DNA of 7,902 bases from positions 4,705 to 12,606 of the forward strand of contig JAJBTR010000414.1 in NCBI GenBank assembly GCA_020860745.1, read 5' to 3'. Source of the DNA: Lachnospiraceae bacterium (GTDB lineage: Bacteria; Bacillota; Clostridia; Lachnospirales; Lachnospiraceae). Position numbers and translations under genes: made by a program. The notes beneath the pieces are model-generated. The model was not told the DNA's origin and searched no databases. It saw only the letters and a list, made by a program, of their open reading frames with translations. How positions within the stretch are numbered: position 1 is the first letter of the stretch; the number at the start of each line of letters is the position of its first letter. Shown here piece by piece: positions 1 through 7,122 of this stretch.

Positions 1-366
1 TGCGATCAGCGAATACAAAAAATTAACAAACGCCGTGTAAATCCGCGCCATAACAAAGATCTGCATCGGAAATTTTACCTTGATCAGCATCATCTTGTTA
101 TCCACGATCGATGTCATGGCCGTGTTGGTCGAGGTCGTAAACAGTGACCACAGTACCTGACCGCAAAGATAATAAATCGGGAAATACTCTATGGACCGCC
201 GGAACATGGTCGAAAAGATCAGTGAAATTACGATCATGGACAACAACGGATTCAGTACACTCCACACGATACCAAGCTTTGACCTGGCGTATTTTCTTTT
301 TATTTCTCTGGACGTCAGCTCCTGGATGACAAACCAGTACTGCCGGCGTTGTTCTTTCTTATCCAT
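1..366 (-). CDS. Polysaccharide/teichoic-acid ABC exporter permease, Wzm/TagG type (N-terminal 122 residues, cut by window edge)
   Basis: I read this directly from the reverse strand: ATG at 366-364 and an open frame of 122 codons to position 1. The N-terminus has a short cytoplasmic amphipathic stretch (ELTSREIKRKYARSKLGIVW) followed by NPLL and a hydrophobic helix (about residues 36-55). A second segment follows around residues 66-80, then the polar stretch TSIVDNKMMLIKVKFPMQIF. This order (RxxxRKYxxSxLGxxWxxxNPL, then VxxNxxLIxKVxFP) is characteristic of ABC-2 permeases that export lipid-linked polysaccharides or teichoic acids. The start overlaps the end of the upstream HAD-like gene by 8 bases in another frame, which suggests tight co-expression. 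A GGAG lies 11 bases before the ATG. The partner ATPase (Wzt/TagH-like) is not in the window and would be expected just beyond position 1. Family call is confident; the substrate is inferred from the neighbours only. Confidence 0.88.
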   Translation of the reverse strand, partial: MDKKEQRRQYWFVIQELTSREIKRKYARSKLGIVWSVLNPLLSMIVISLIFSTMFRRSIEYFPIYYLCGQVLWSLFTTSTNTAMTSIVDNKMMLIKVKFPMQIFVMARIYTAFVNFLYSLIA

Positions 367-1687
367 CTTTTCTCTTACTCCAAATCTGTCGTTTTCGCAG
401 ATACAGCAGATATTTATACGCGCTGTACCGGCGCAGGTGCGTCTGTACCCGCCGCCCGTTTAAAACGGCGCTGCCCTCATACCAGGCGCTTTCTTTCAGG
501 GGTTCCCCTGCTATCCCCAGCATGGAGCCTATCTTCCGCAGGGCATGATTCGCGCTAAGCTCCTCATCGTTCATCGGGGCAGCCATCTGCTGTCCCTCAC
601 GGTCAATCACATCATCGGAAAACTGCATCGTTCCGTAAATTTCAGCCTCCTCCGCGGTGGGCTCTGCCATAAAAATCCGAAGCAGGCGGTAGATAATTTT
701 CTTCTCCCGCTCCCAGTCCGTCTGGTTAAGATATCGGTAAAAACCCTCTCCGCCATCTTCACACCCCGCAGCTGCTTCCTCTGCAATTCTTTCTGCAAGC
801 TGCTGCGTATACTCCATCAGCCGGTTTTCTGTCTGTTCCATAAACGATCTTCGTTCCTGCGAAATCTCCGCAAATACCGGACGATACCTCACTTTCGGGG
901 ACAGCGGAGGGGAGCACTCCTCACCGGATGTCCCGGGAATCTCCTCCCGCGCATAGCGAAGCGTCATGCCGTGAGGAGCGCTGAACAACCCCTCAAACAG
1001 ACAATTTGAAAAATAAACTTTTTCCCGCAGATTCTCTCCGGGCGAAAAATAATAGCAGTGGTAATCCGCTGCGCGGACTCCCTCCGGCAATTCATATAAC
1101 CCCCAGTAATATCCCTCCAGGCGGGGTTTGTGTGTCCCGGACTGTCCGTCCCCGCAGCAATCTGCGCTGATCCGGTCCAGGAGATCGTTTAAAACCTTTT
1201 GCATGGATCCTACCCAGCCGCTGTCTACCAATGCGGAGGGGACACCGTCCAGCAATCCTTCCTGGATGAGATACCCTTTCAGATTCGGCAGTTCCTCCTC
1301 CGAATGCCTCTGCAGGTACATCCGAAAGCCCCCGCAGGAGCGCAGCCTTTCCCGGATATCCGGCAGCATGCTATACGCGATTCTGTCGTCGGGATGTTCT
1401 CTGTCTTTCTTTCCGTCGCCGCTTCTCTCCAGACCTTCCTGCGGCGAAGTCTTGCTGCGCTCTCCCAACGCCTCCAGCACGGCACGCTTTTCCTTTTCTG
1501 TCAGACCGGCGCGGCTCAGAATTTTATCCATCGTGACATCAATCCCGCCCCTGCAGATATAGTCCAGGGCTTCCTCGAAATCAAACTGATACATGGGGAT
1601 GCGGATGGAATAGCGGGAGCAGCACAGGTACCGGCATTCCAACGGCAGCTGAAGCTTCCTGCAATACATCTCGGCCGCGCGGTACAT
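359..1687 (-). CDS. HAD-like (COG5610-type) polysaccharide-locus protein, C-terminal 442-residue part of a frameshifted gene
   Basis: This frame continues the protein that begins at 1962. Its first residues (MYRAAEMYCRKL) are the direct continuation of a conserved FLARDGYLMY segment that is split by the frameshift near 1720. The following pattern (YLCCSRYSIRIPMY, then DFEEALDYICRGG, then LVDSGWVGSMQKVL, then LEGYYWGLYE) matches my recollection of the C-terminal region of COG5610-type 'predicted HAD superfamily hydrolases' found in capsule and exopolysaccharide clusters. Residues about 74-102 are a charged, low-complexity linker. The classical HAD DxDxT motif is not visible, so enzyme activity is not established; ARDG is the nearest resemblance. 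ATG 1687 overlaps the preceding TGA as TGATG, so re-initiation is possible, but a protein starting here would lack the conserved Rossmann-like segment. The 3' end overlaps the permease start by 8 bases. The gene is real and was probably functional in one piece; its biochemical role is unknown. Confidence 0.7.
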   Translation of the reverse strand: MYRAAEMYCRKLQLPLECRYLCCSRYSIRIPMYQFDFEEALDYICRGGIDVTMDKILSRAGLTEKEKRAVLEALGERSKTSPQEGLERSGDGKKDREHPDDRIAYSMLPDIRERLRSCGGFRMYLQRHSEEELPNLKGYLIQEGLLDGVPSALVDSGWVGSMQKVLNDLLDRISADCCGDGQSGTHKPRLEGYYWGLYELPEGVRAADYHCYYFSPGENLREKVYFSNCLFEGLFSAPHGMTLRYAREEIPGTSGEECSPPLSPKVRYRPVFAEISQERRSFMEQTENRLMEYTQQLAERIAEEAAAGCEDGGEGFYRYLNQTDWEREKKIIYRLLRIFMAEPTAEEAEIYGTMQFSDDVIDREGQQMAAPMNDEELSANHALRKIGSMLGIAGEPLKESAWYEGSAVLNGRRVQTHLRRYSAYKYLLYLRKRQIWSKRKDG

Positions 1688-1962
1688 CAGGTATCCGTCC
1701 CGGGCGAGAAAGTATAATCTTTTTTTCCGGATTGCAGGGCTTCCTGAAGCACCCAGAGCACGTAGGAATTCAGCACCGGGGACAGGACGTAATCACAGAC
1801 AACGTTTATCGTGTCTCTCTGGCCGACGGCTTCTATAAACCGGCTCGTATATCCCTCCGGTTTTTTCTCATGAACAGCATTTGCCGTCTCATAAAACCGC
1901 GGGCTCGCCTTCAGAATATTCTGATATCTTCTCAGCCTCTCCTGCGAGGTATCCTTCCACAT
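1687..1962 (-). CDS. N-terminal part (91 codons) of the same HAD-like protein, ending at a frameshift
   Basis: ATG at 1962 has AAAGGA three bases upstream. The frame remains open further upstream, back to a TGA inside the GT2 gene, but contains no ATG, GTG or TTG there, so 1962 is the best start. Residues 1-78 (including YQNILKASPRFYETANAVHE, GYTSRFIEAVGQRDTINV and DYVLSPVLNSYVLWVLQEAL) look like a conserved helical lead-in. After residue 80 the reading runs through GKK into a non-homologous tail (DYTFSPGTDT) and stops at 1689-1687. Reading one base back at the A run instead gives GKKRLYFLARDGYLMYRAAE, which joins smoothly to the following frame. The two frames together would encode about 534 residues. 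The gene follows GT2 by 85 bases. Start and family are moderately sure; whether the break is a mutation, an assembly error or programmed is open. Confidence 0.65.
   Translation of the reverse strand: MWKDTSQERLRRYQNILKASPRFYETANAVHEKKPEGYTSRFIEAVGQRDTINVVCDYVLSPVLNSYVLWVLQEALQSGKKDYTFSPGTDT
1720..1726 (-). other. Seven-A homopolymer / candidate slippery site at the frameshift
   Basis: On the coding strand the sequence is GGA AAA AAA GAT, giving the heptamer A AAA AAA followed by G. A -1 slip here continues in the frame that encodes RLYFLARDGYLMY, the conserved continuation. A single-base indel (A8 instead of A7) would restore the frame equally well. About 10 bases downstream, TCTCG (1709-1705) can pair with CGAGA (1673-1669), a weak candidate for a stimulatory stem. 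Confidence 0.6.
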
Positions 1963-2047
1963 CTGTCCTTTATTCCCTGCATTCCCGAACCTCTCGCGAT
2001 GGTCTCTACATCTGACTTCCGCAATCCGGCCCTGTTTCCCTTCCTTC

Positions 2048-2887
2048 TCATGCTTTGTTCTCTGTGAGTCTTTCCAGCTGCGTCTCTTTCATCACCCGCG
2101 GTTTGTTGACGTGCAGCCGCCGGTATGGGATAAGTCCCACCGTCAGGGGTTTTAACACGCACGGCCAGGTTCGTATATTCAAAATTCCCAGTCGGGCAAA
2201 GCCTTCCTTTCTTATGCGGACTTCCTCGATCTGGTATCTGTATTTTCTGTGTCTGTATGTATCTGCATCTTCGCGGTACTGAAACAGGAACTCCTGCAAA
2301 TTGTACCCGCGCACTCCCGCAGCGTGAAGCCGCATAAACAGCTCATAGTCTTCTCCGCGCCGCATCGGCCGGTAGCCGCCGTTTACCGTCAGCGCTTCCC
2401 GCCGGAACAACACCGACGGATGAATATAGGGAGAATAGTGCAGGAAATCTTTCCTTTCCGGCGCTTCCGGCATCATGCGACTTCCCCATATGCCATCCTC
2501 ACCGATCAGCTCCGCATTGCACCCGACCCAACCGTATTCCGGATGGTTCTCCAGAAAGTCATACATCTGCTGCAGGCGGTCGGGTTTTGATATATCGTCG
2601 GCATCCATACGGGCCAGATACTTCCCCCCCGCCAGGCCGCTGCAGATATTCATTGTCTGAGCCAGGCCCATGTTTTCCTCACCGCGAAAGTATCGTATGC
2701 GGCTGTCTGCCGCTGCCGCCTCGCGGATCCCGGCTATGTAACTCTCCTCCGAACCGTCGTCATACAGGATCATTTCCCAATCCCGGAAAGTCTGATTCAC
2801 GATGGACTGCACTGCCTGTAGAAAGTGTTGCCTGTTCCCCGGATTATATACACTCAGCAAGACGCTGATCTTACATTCTGCCTCCAT
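2048..2887 (-). CDS. Family 2 glycosyltransferase (GT-A fold)
   Basis: This 279-residue cytoplasmic GT2 enzyme probably transfers a sugar from a nucleotide-sugar donor to the growing lipid-linked polysaccharide. The N-terminus KISVLLSVYNPG is the first beta strand of the GT-A fold. LYDDGS (about residues 41-46) is the donor-binding acidic motif, and MDADD (94-98) contains the DxD metal-binding site. HPSVLFR follows near residue 156, and GEDYELF (about 178-184) carries the ED pair expected to include the catalytic base. After about residue 215 the chain is basic and has no clear membrane helix. I chose ATG 2887, preceded by GGGAAAG, because KISVLL begins a few residues later; an in-frame TTG at 2911 would add eight residues. 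The length is normal for single-domain GT2 enzymes. It stands between the palindrome-containing gap and the HAD-like gene. Sugar specificity cannot be read from the sequence. Confidence 0.92.
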   Translation of the reverse strand: MEAECKISVLLSVYNPGNRQHFLQAVQSIVNQTFRDWEMILYDDGSEESYIAGIREAAAADSRIRYFRGEENMGLAQTMNICSGLAGGKYLARMDADDISKPDRLQQMYDFLENHPEYGWVGCNAELIGEDGIWGSRMMPEAPERKDFLHYSPYIHPSVLFRREALTVNGGYRPMRRGEDYELFMRLHAAGVRGYNLQEFLFQYREDADTYRHRKYRYQIEEVRIRKEGFARLGILNIRTWPCVLKPLTVGLIPYRRLHVNKPRVMKETQLERLTENKA

Positions 2888-2911
2888 GATTTTCTTTCCC
2901 GCCTGCCTCAA

Positions 2912-3051
2912 TTCCCATGTCGTAATTGCTCAGCACCCTCACAGTTATGAGGAAAAGTCCATTTAAAATCGCTGCGCGATGGAACTTTTTCCTGTGTAAT
3001 TTACGTCGTCAGATACACTTCACAGCAAGTGCGAAACACTGGTCTGAATCG
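2912..3051. other. Non-coding gap between the GT4 and GT2 genes
   Basis: This stretch of about 140 bases is the largest intergenic gap inside the operon; the other junctions are overlapping or under 90 bases. I see no convincing ORF. It contains the palindrome at 2950-2993 and a smaller hairpin (CACTT, 6-base loop, AAGTG) at 3016-3031. Two inverted repeats packed into 140 bases suggest either an inserted small repeat element or a processing/attenuation site in the transcript. Confidence 0.6.
2950..2993. repeat. Imperfect palindrome (44 bp), candidate dispersed palindromic element or transcript hairpin
   Basis: On the plus strand AGGAAAA (2950-2956) pairs with TTTTCCT (2987-2993), and GTCC (2957-2960) pairs with GGAAC (2981-2985) apart from one bulged base. 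After a one-sided 7-base bulge (ATTTAAA), ATCGC (2968-2972) pairs with GCGAT (2976-2980) around a TGC loop. That makes about 16 base pairs. Neither strand has a long T tract directly after the stem, so it does not look like a standard intrinsic terminator. Confidence 0.6.
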
Positions 3052-4218
3052 TTACCCGCCGCACGTATCCCTGTATACCTGCTTCATCACCTGTGCCGTA
3101 TATTGTTTCCCGAACCTTTCGGTCGAAGCTCTGCATTTCTCTCTCATTCTGATCTTTTCTTTCTCCGTCAGGCTCTCCCACTGCCGGAACGCCGCGGCAT
3201 AATCTCCCGGTTCATCCCAGCGGCAAAGCCAGCCATTCTCACCGGGCAGCACATACTCCCGGGTTCCCCGGTTGTCCGCCGCCGCGACAGGCACGCCGCA
3301 GGCCAGCGCTTCCAGTGCCGCCATCCCCAGCCCTTCGCGCCGCGAGGGAAAGAGAAACAGATCAGCCGCGCCGTATATTTCCTCCGGCAGATTACAATAT
3401 CCGAAACAGGCCGCCGCATGCTCCATGCCATGCTGCCGGATCCACGCTTCCAGCGCCGGGCGTTCGGAGCCTTCCCCGCAAATCAGATACCGGATCCGCT
3501 TTCTGTCCGTATTTTCTTTCAGAATGCGCTCCAGGGCTTTCAGCGCCGTGACATGATTTTTATTGCGGTTTACTTCCCCCACGGAAAGCAGGAGAATGTC
3601 ATTCTCACCAATGCCCAGGCGCTGTCTCGCCGCCTGACGCTGCTGCTCAGAAAATGGATGAAACCTGTCCCGGTCCAGACCCACGCCGGGAATCCGGTAC
3701 ACCTGTCCGCCCTCTTTCAACTGAAACGCTGACGCGCTCTCATAGTCCTCCCGGTTGATGACCACGAGGGCGTCCGTCTCCCGGGCCAGCAGCCGCTCCG
3801 CCGTGCGATACAGGAGGAGATCCCACTTCGGGCACCCCCGGTAAAAATGAAATCCGTGAGCCGTATAGACGACCCTCACTCCCAGATCCCGGCAGCGCAT
3901 TCCGGCGAGTCTGCCCACCAGGCCGCCCACCGGAGTGTGGCAATGAATCAGCGTAATTCCCTCCGCCCGGATGATCTGTTCGACCCGACGGACTGCCAGA
4001 GCATTCCGTCGGAGACGGGCGGGCGATTTTTCCATCGGAACCGAGTGCACCCGGATTCCCAGGTGTGCCAGTTCTTCCGCATCAAATCTGTACTTAGGCA
4101 CATTGCAGTTGGAAGCGTAATGCACCTCATATCCCATATCCTGCAGAATTGCCACATTCTGCATCTCAAATTGCATCAGAAAGCCACTCACCGTGGCAAT
4201 AATCAGCGCCTTTTTCAT
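3052..4218 (-). CDS. Family 4 glycosyltransferase (EpsD/CapM-like, GT-B fold)
   Basis: This 388-residue GT-B enzyme likely adds a sugar with retention of configuration to the lipid-linked intermediate at the inner face of the membrane. The N-terminal Rossmann domain begins MKKALIIATVSGF. The acceptor-side motifs IHCHTPVGGL (91-100) and YTAHGFHFYRG (118-128) are typical of CapM/EpsD-like GT4 enzymes. The C-terminal donor-binding domain begins around LLSVGEVNRNKNH (210-222) and contains the E-x7-E signature in RREGLGMAALE (E295 and E303), followed by ALACGVPVAA. The length is usual for the family. Its ATG overlaps the stop of the LCP gene as ATGA (4218-4215), indicating translational coupling, with AGG about eight bases before the start. 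It is downstream of the sugar phosphotransferase, so it could add the second sugar; that order is an inference, and donor and acceptor are unknown. Confidence 0.93.
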   Translation of the reverse strand: MKKALIIATVSGFLMQFEMQNVAILQDMGYEVHYASNCNVPKYRFDAEELAHLGIRVHSVPMEKSPARLRRNALAVRRVEQIIRAEGITLIHCHTPVGGLVGRLAGMRCRDLGVRVVYTAHGFHFYRGCPKWDLLLYRTAERLLARETDALVVINREDYESASAFQLKEGGQVYRIPGVGLDRDRFHPFSEQQRQAARQRLGIGENDILLLSVGEVNRNKNHVTALKALERILKENTDRKRIRYLICGEGSERPALEAWIRQHGMEHAAACFGYCNLPEEIYGAADLFLFPSRREGLGMAALEALACGVPVAAADNRGTREYVLPGENGWLCRWDEPGDYAAAFRQWESLTEKEKIRMREKCRASTERFGKQYTAQVMKQVYRDTCGG

Positions 4219-5726
4219 TCTGCCTGTTCTTCCACGGAAATGATTTCGTCATTCCTCATCGCCTCAATCAATTCCTTTGCATAGTCTACCGTATCCTGAT
4301 CCGGTTCCATCACGTAGACCTGCTTACTCAGAGAATAGGTAGACGCCCTCTTTCCCGTGCCGTCCACGCTGTAAGTCTGCACCTCCCAGGATGTTCCCGC
4401 GGAGAGTGCGGAAATCTGATTCCGCACCAGGGTGGACAGGTCGTCGTAGGACATATCTGTCTCAAAGCTGCCCTCCAGGCCTGCCATAATATCAGTGAAA
4501 TTGTATAACACAGACGGCGTCTGCAGCTTCTGGATCACACCGGTGATCACCGCCATCTGATTCTCGCCTCTCTGCCGGTCGCCCTCGGTAAAGGAATAGC
4601 GCTCCCGGGCAAAAGCCAGAGCCTCGATACCGCTCAGCTCGTTTTCACCGACCTCATAATAGAAATCCGGCTCCACATCAAACTCATACTCAGAAACCAC
4701 CGTCACGCCTCCCAGCGCATCGATGAGCTCCTCAAAGCCGTTGAAATTAACCCGGAAGTAATAGTCCAGCTCTGTATCGTAGAGCATTCCAAGGGTATCC
4801 ATAGACACCTCAACCCCATACAGTCCCGCATGGGTCAGCTTGTCCTTCACACCGTTTGATATGGAAAGCTCCACATAATAATCCCGCGGCGTCGATATGA
4901 GCAGAATCTGCTTTGTATTTGTATTCACAACAGCAATAATATTGACATCACTGCGGCTTTTCGTCGAAATCGCCCCGTAGGTATCAATCCCGCTGATATA
5001 CATGGTAAAAACTCCGTAACCGTTAATCGCTGCCGCGGCATCCTCACTCACCTCAGTCATTTCAACCTCGGTGCTCCACTCATAGGAAGCGATCTCCTTA
5101 ATCTGATCCTCGAAGTCCTCATATCCTTCCAGCTCGGAAATAACCTCCGCATACTGTTCGCCCATCACAATGGCTCCGCACTCCCCGGCAAGCAGGGCAT
5201 CCGCCAGATCGTCCATTCCCGCATAGGACTCCACCTGAATCAGACTGTCAATCTCCGTCTCGATCTGAACAATCGTATTGTCCGTGCTTTCCCACTCAAT
5301 AGACTCCAGAATGCCAAAGACGTACCCCTCTGTGTCTCCGATGGACTCCGCCGGGTCCTCCGCCAGCACATAGACCCCCACGCCGGTTACTTCCTCCGTG
5401 GTGTCGGTGATATCCTGCAAAGTGCTGGTCAGGGTGTGAACATAATAGCATGCAGCCACCAGCACCGCGCTGACTGCCAGTGCGATAACCGCGCCGACCA
5501 CAAAGCGGGCCGGCCGGATCCGCCGTTTCATCAGCAGGCGGCAGACAAGAACCAGAACAGCCAGCACAACAACACCGGCAATCATTATCTTCTTCGGCAC
5601 CATACCCGACCGGTTCAGGAAATATACCGTCGCCGCCGATACCGCGATCTGGACTATGGTGAACACCCACCCGATAACCACCCAAGCCGTCCGTTTTTTC
5701 TCTCTTGTTTTTCTATTTTCTTTCAT
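4215..5726 (-). CDS. LytR-CpsA-Psr (LCP) family protein, CpsA-like, three membrane helices plus accessory domain
   Basis: LCP proteins transfer undecaprenyl-pyrophosphate-linked glycopolymers to peptidoglycan outside the membrane. Numbering here is from the alternative ATG 5738. The basic N-terminus is followed by three helices (about 18-40, 50-70, 79-101). An acidic extracytoplasmic region (about 115-235) comes next; its place matches the accessory domain of streptococcal CpsA, though I cannot prove homology. The LCP domain runs from about 244. RSD (R262, D264), TPRDYY (R285, D286), KLTHAG (300-305), ARER (R378, R380) and DRQRGENQ (387-394) match the conserved pyrophosphate- and metal-binding residues of the family. 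Starts at 5738, 5729 and 5726 are in frame; I prefer 5726 because GGGGAG (5736-5731) sits four bases upstream of it. The gene begins 19 or more bases after the phosphotransferase stop and overlaps GT4. The 507-residue length is long for LCP but normal for CpsA-like forms. Confidence 0.93.
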   Translation of the reverse strand: MKENRKTREKKRTAWVVIGWVFTIVQIAVSAATVYFLNRSGMVPKKIMIAGVVVLAVLVLVCRLLMKRRIRPARFVVGAVIALAVSAVLVAACYYVHTLTSTLQDITDTTEEVTGVGVYVLAEDPAESIGDTEGYVFGILESIEWESTDNTIVQIETEIDSLIQVESYAGMDDLADALLAGECGAIVMGEQYAEVISELEGYEDFEDQIKEIASYEWSTEVEMTEVSEDAAAAINGYGVFTMYISGIDTYGAISTKSRSDVNIIAVVNTNTKQILLISTPRDYYVELSISNGVKDKLTHAGLYGVEVSMDTLGMLYDTELDYYFRVNFNGFEELIDALGGVTVVSEYEFDVEPDFYYEVGENELSGIEALAFARERYSFTEGDRQRGENQMAVITGVIQKLQTPSVLYNFTDIMAGLEGSFETDMSYDDLSTLVRNQISALSAGTSWEVQTYSVDGTGKRASTYSLSKQVYVMEPDQDTVDYAKELIEAMRNDEIISVEEQAE

Positions 5727-5730
5727 CATT

Positions 5731-5736
5731 CTCCCC
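5731..5736 (-). promoter_or_regulatory. Shine-Dalgarno GGGGAG deciding the LCP start
   Basis: GGGGAG is followed by AATG and then ATG at 5726, a usable spacing of four bases. The in-frame ATG at 5738 overlaps this site and has only a weak GAGAA before it; ATG 5729 is just one base away from the site. Confidence 0.55.
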
Positions 5737-5757
5737 ATTTCTCAGATCAGACACACC

Positions 5758-7122
5758 TCATCCCGGTCCGGGATCTATTCTGTGGTCATCATCCATTCCC
5801 TCTGTATTCTCTTTCTGGAACAGAATGCGGAAAGTCAGAATTAAAATTTTGATATCCATCCAGAAAGAATAATTATAAATATAGTAAAGATCGTATTTGA
5901 TCTTATCCTCAGGCTCGGTATTGTAGCGGCCGTAAATCTGCGCATAGCCGGTCAGTCCGCCCTTTACATGCAGCCGTTCCGGAAATTCCGGTATCCGCTT
6001 CGCGTAATCCCGGATAAATTCCATCCGCTCCGGACGCGGACCCACCAGCGACATCTCTCCCCGGAGAGCATTGACCAGTTGGGGCAGTTCATCAAAATGA
6101 ATGTTGCGTATTACTTTCCCCACCTTTGTCACTCTGGAGTCATGCTTCGTCGTCATCCGCATGCCGTCTTTTTCCGCATCAATCCGCATACTGCGGAATT
6201 TATACATGCGAAAAGGCCGCCCATCCTGTGTGACCCTGTCCTGAAAATAAAGGACAGGACCTCCGTCCTCCAGCTGAATGGCAATCGCAATCACCGCCAT
6301 AAACGGACTGAAAACGGCCAGCATCAGGAGAGAAACCAGGATGTCCATCGCCCTTTTCACTGCTTTTTGCGCGCCCGTAATCTCAAGCTTCGGATAGCGC
6401 AGCAGGAGCTTATCGTGCAGCTGCATGACAGATGCGTTCTGTATGTATATATCCGATATCTTCGGAATGCTGTAGCATTCAATTCCCCGGCTCATACAAT
6501 GCTTGATCAGCGGATTTCGAACATCTACCGGAATGTCTCCCAGAAACACGACCGGGGAGGATTCCATTGCCTCCCGGATCACGTCAAATCCGGCGGAATA
6601 CTCTATCGAGCGGCTGATTTTAAAATAGCGGTTAATCGTATTGTTGACCCTGGTATACTCCGTCTCATCCTCCCGGCCTCCATAAATGAAAACTGCCTCT
6701 CTGCGGAACTGGAACCGCTCATAGATTCGATAACAGAAAAGGATCCAGAACAATCCGATCATGGTCTCCAGAATTACAGTCAGAATAAAAAGTACAGCCA
6801 CGCGTTGCAGGGAAAGCGAAGTAAAGATTCCTTCCAGCAGCGCAGTGATAAAATTAATGCAGATGGCGCCGAGAAAAAAACCAAAGATGAGATCCAGAAT
6901 CCGTCTCTCACCAATGTGAAACGCTTCCAGAAAATGGAGAAGTACCACAAAAACCACGCAGTAAACGAGGCAGAACAAACCCTGCGCTGCCTCATCCGCC
7001 TCAAAAAGTGTCGCATCCCAGATGCCATTGTATAACAAAACACAATACACAAACGCATAATATACGAGTATCATTCCCGCAGCAGAGAACCATTTCGCAA
7101 GTAAAAATCCGGTACTGTTCAT
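5758..7122 (-). CDS. Undecaprenyl-phosphate sugar phosphotransferase (WbaP/CpsE-type, polyprenyl glycosylphosphotransferase)
   Basis: This enzyme starts the pathway by transferring a hexose-1-phosphate from a UDP-sugar to undecaprenyl phosphate at the cytoplasmic membrane. The 454-residue chain has four N-terminal membrane helices (about 10-31, 48-66, 76-98, 107-130). A Rossmann-like middle domain follows (about 142-235, starting EAVFIYGG). The catalytic C-terminal domain opens with the re-entrant helix (MDILVSLLMLAVFSPFM, 259-275, with the helix-breaking SP). Then come the YKFRSMRIDAE motif (307-317) and the catalytic Asp-Glu in FDELPQLVN (D344, E345). RGEMSLVGPRPE (354-365) and KGGLTGYAQIYGR (387-399) complete the signature. 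All expected residues of the family are present and the length is normal for the long WbaP form. It is the first gene after the promoter at 7158-7185, and a G-rich ribosome site (AGGGGGG) lies two bases before the ATG. Which sugar it uses cannot be read from the sequence. Confidence 0.95.
   Translation of the reverse strand: MNSTGFLLAKWFSAAGMILVYYAFVYCVLLYNGIWDATLFEADEAAQGLFCLVYCVVFVVLLHFLEAFHIGERRILDLIFGFFLGAICINFITALLEGIFTSLSLQRVAVLFILTVILETMIGLFWILFCYRIYERFQFRREAVFIYGGREDETEYTRVNNTINRYFKISRSIEYSAGFDVIREAMESSPVVFLGDIPVDVRNPLIKHCMSRGIECYSIPKISDIYIQNASVMQLHDKLLLRYPKLEITGAQKAVKRAMDILVSLLMLAVFSPFMAVIAIAIQLEDGGPVLYFQDRVTQDGRPFRMYKFRSMRIDAEKDGMRMTTKHDSRVTKVGKVIRNIHFDELPQLVNALRGEMSLVGPRPERMEFIRDYAKRIPEFPERLHVKGGLTGYAQIYGRYNTEPEDKIKYDLYYIYNYSFWMDIKILILTFRILFQKENTEGMDDDHRIDPGPG

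Noticed and set aside
1669..1709. Stem downstream of the A7 run as proof of programmed frameshifting
   Set aside because: The stem is short (five pairs, with possible bulged extension) and was found by eye. It is too weak to decide between programmed slippage and a simple indel.
2950..2993. Palindrome as an intrinsic terminator
   Set aside because: There is no uninterrupted T tract immediately 3' of the stem on the minus strand, and the genes on both sides belong to one pathway.
2926..3732. Plus-strand open frame (268 codons) opposite the GT4 gene
   Set aside because: It is antisense to the conserved donor-binding domain of GT4, has no family resemblance, and has an Arg/Pro/Phe-rich composition typical of shadows.
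5968..7035. Long plus-strand open frame (355 codons) opposite the sugar phosphotransferase
   Set aside because: It lies fully antisense to a gene with all family motifs. Its translation is rich in His, Arg and Gln without recognisable domains, as expected from a complementary-strand shadow.
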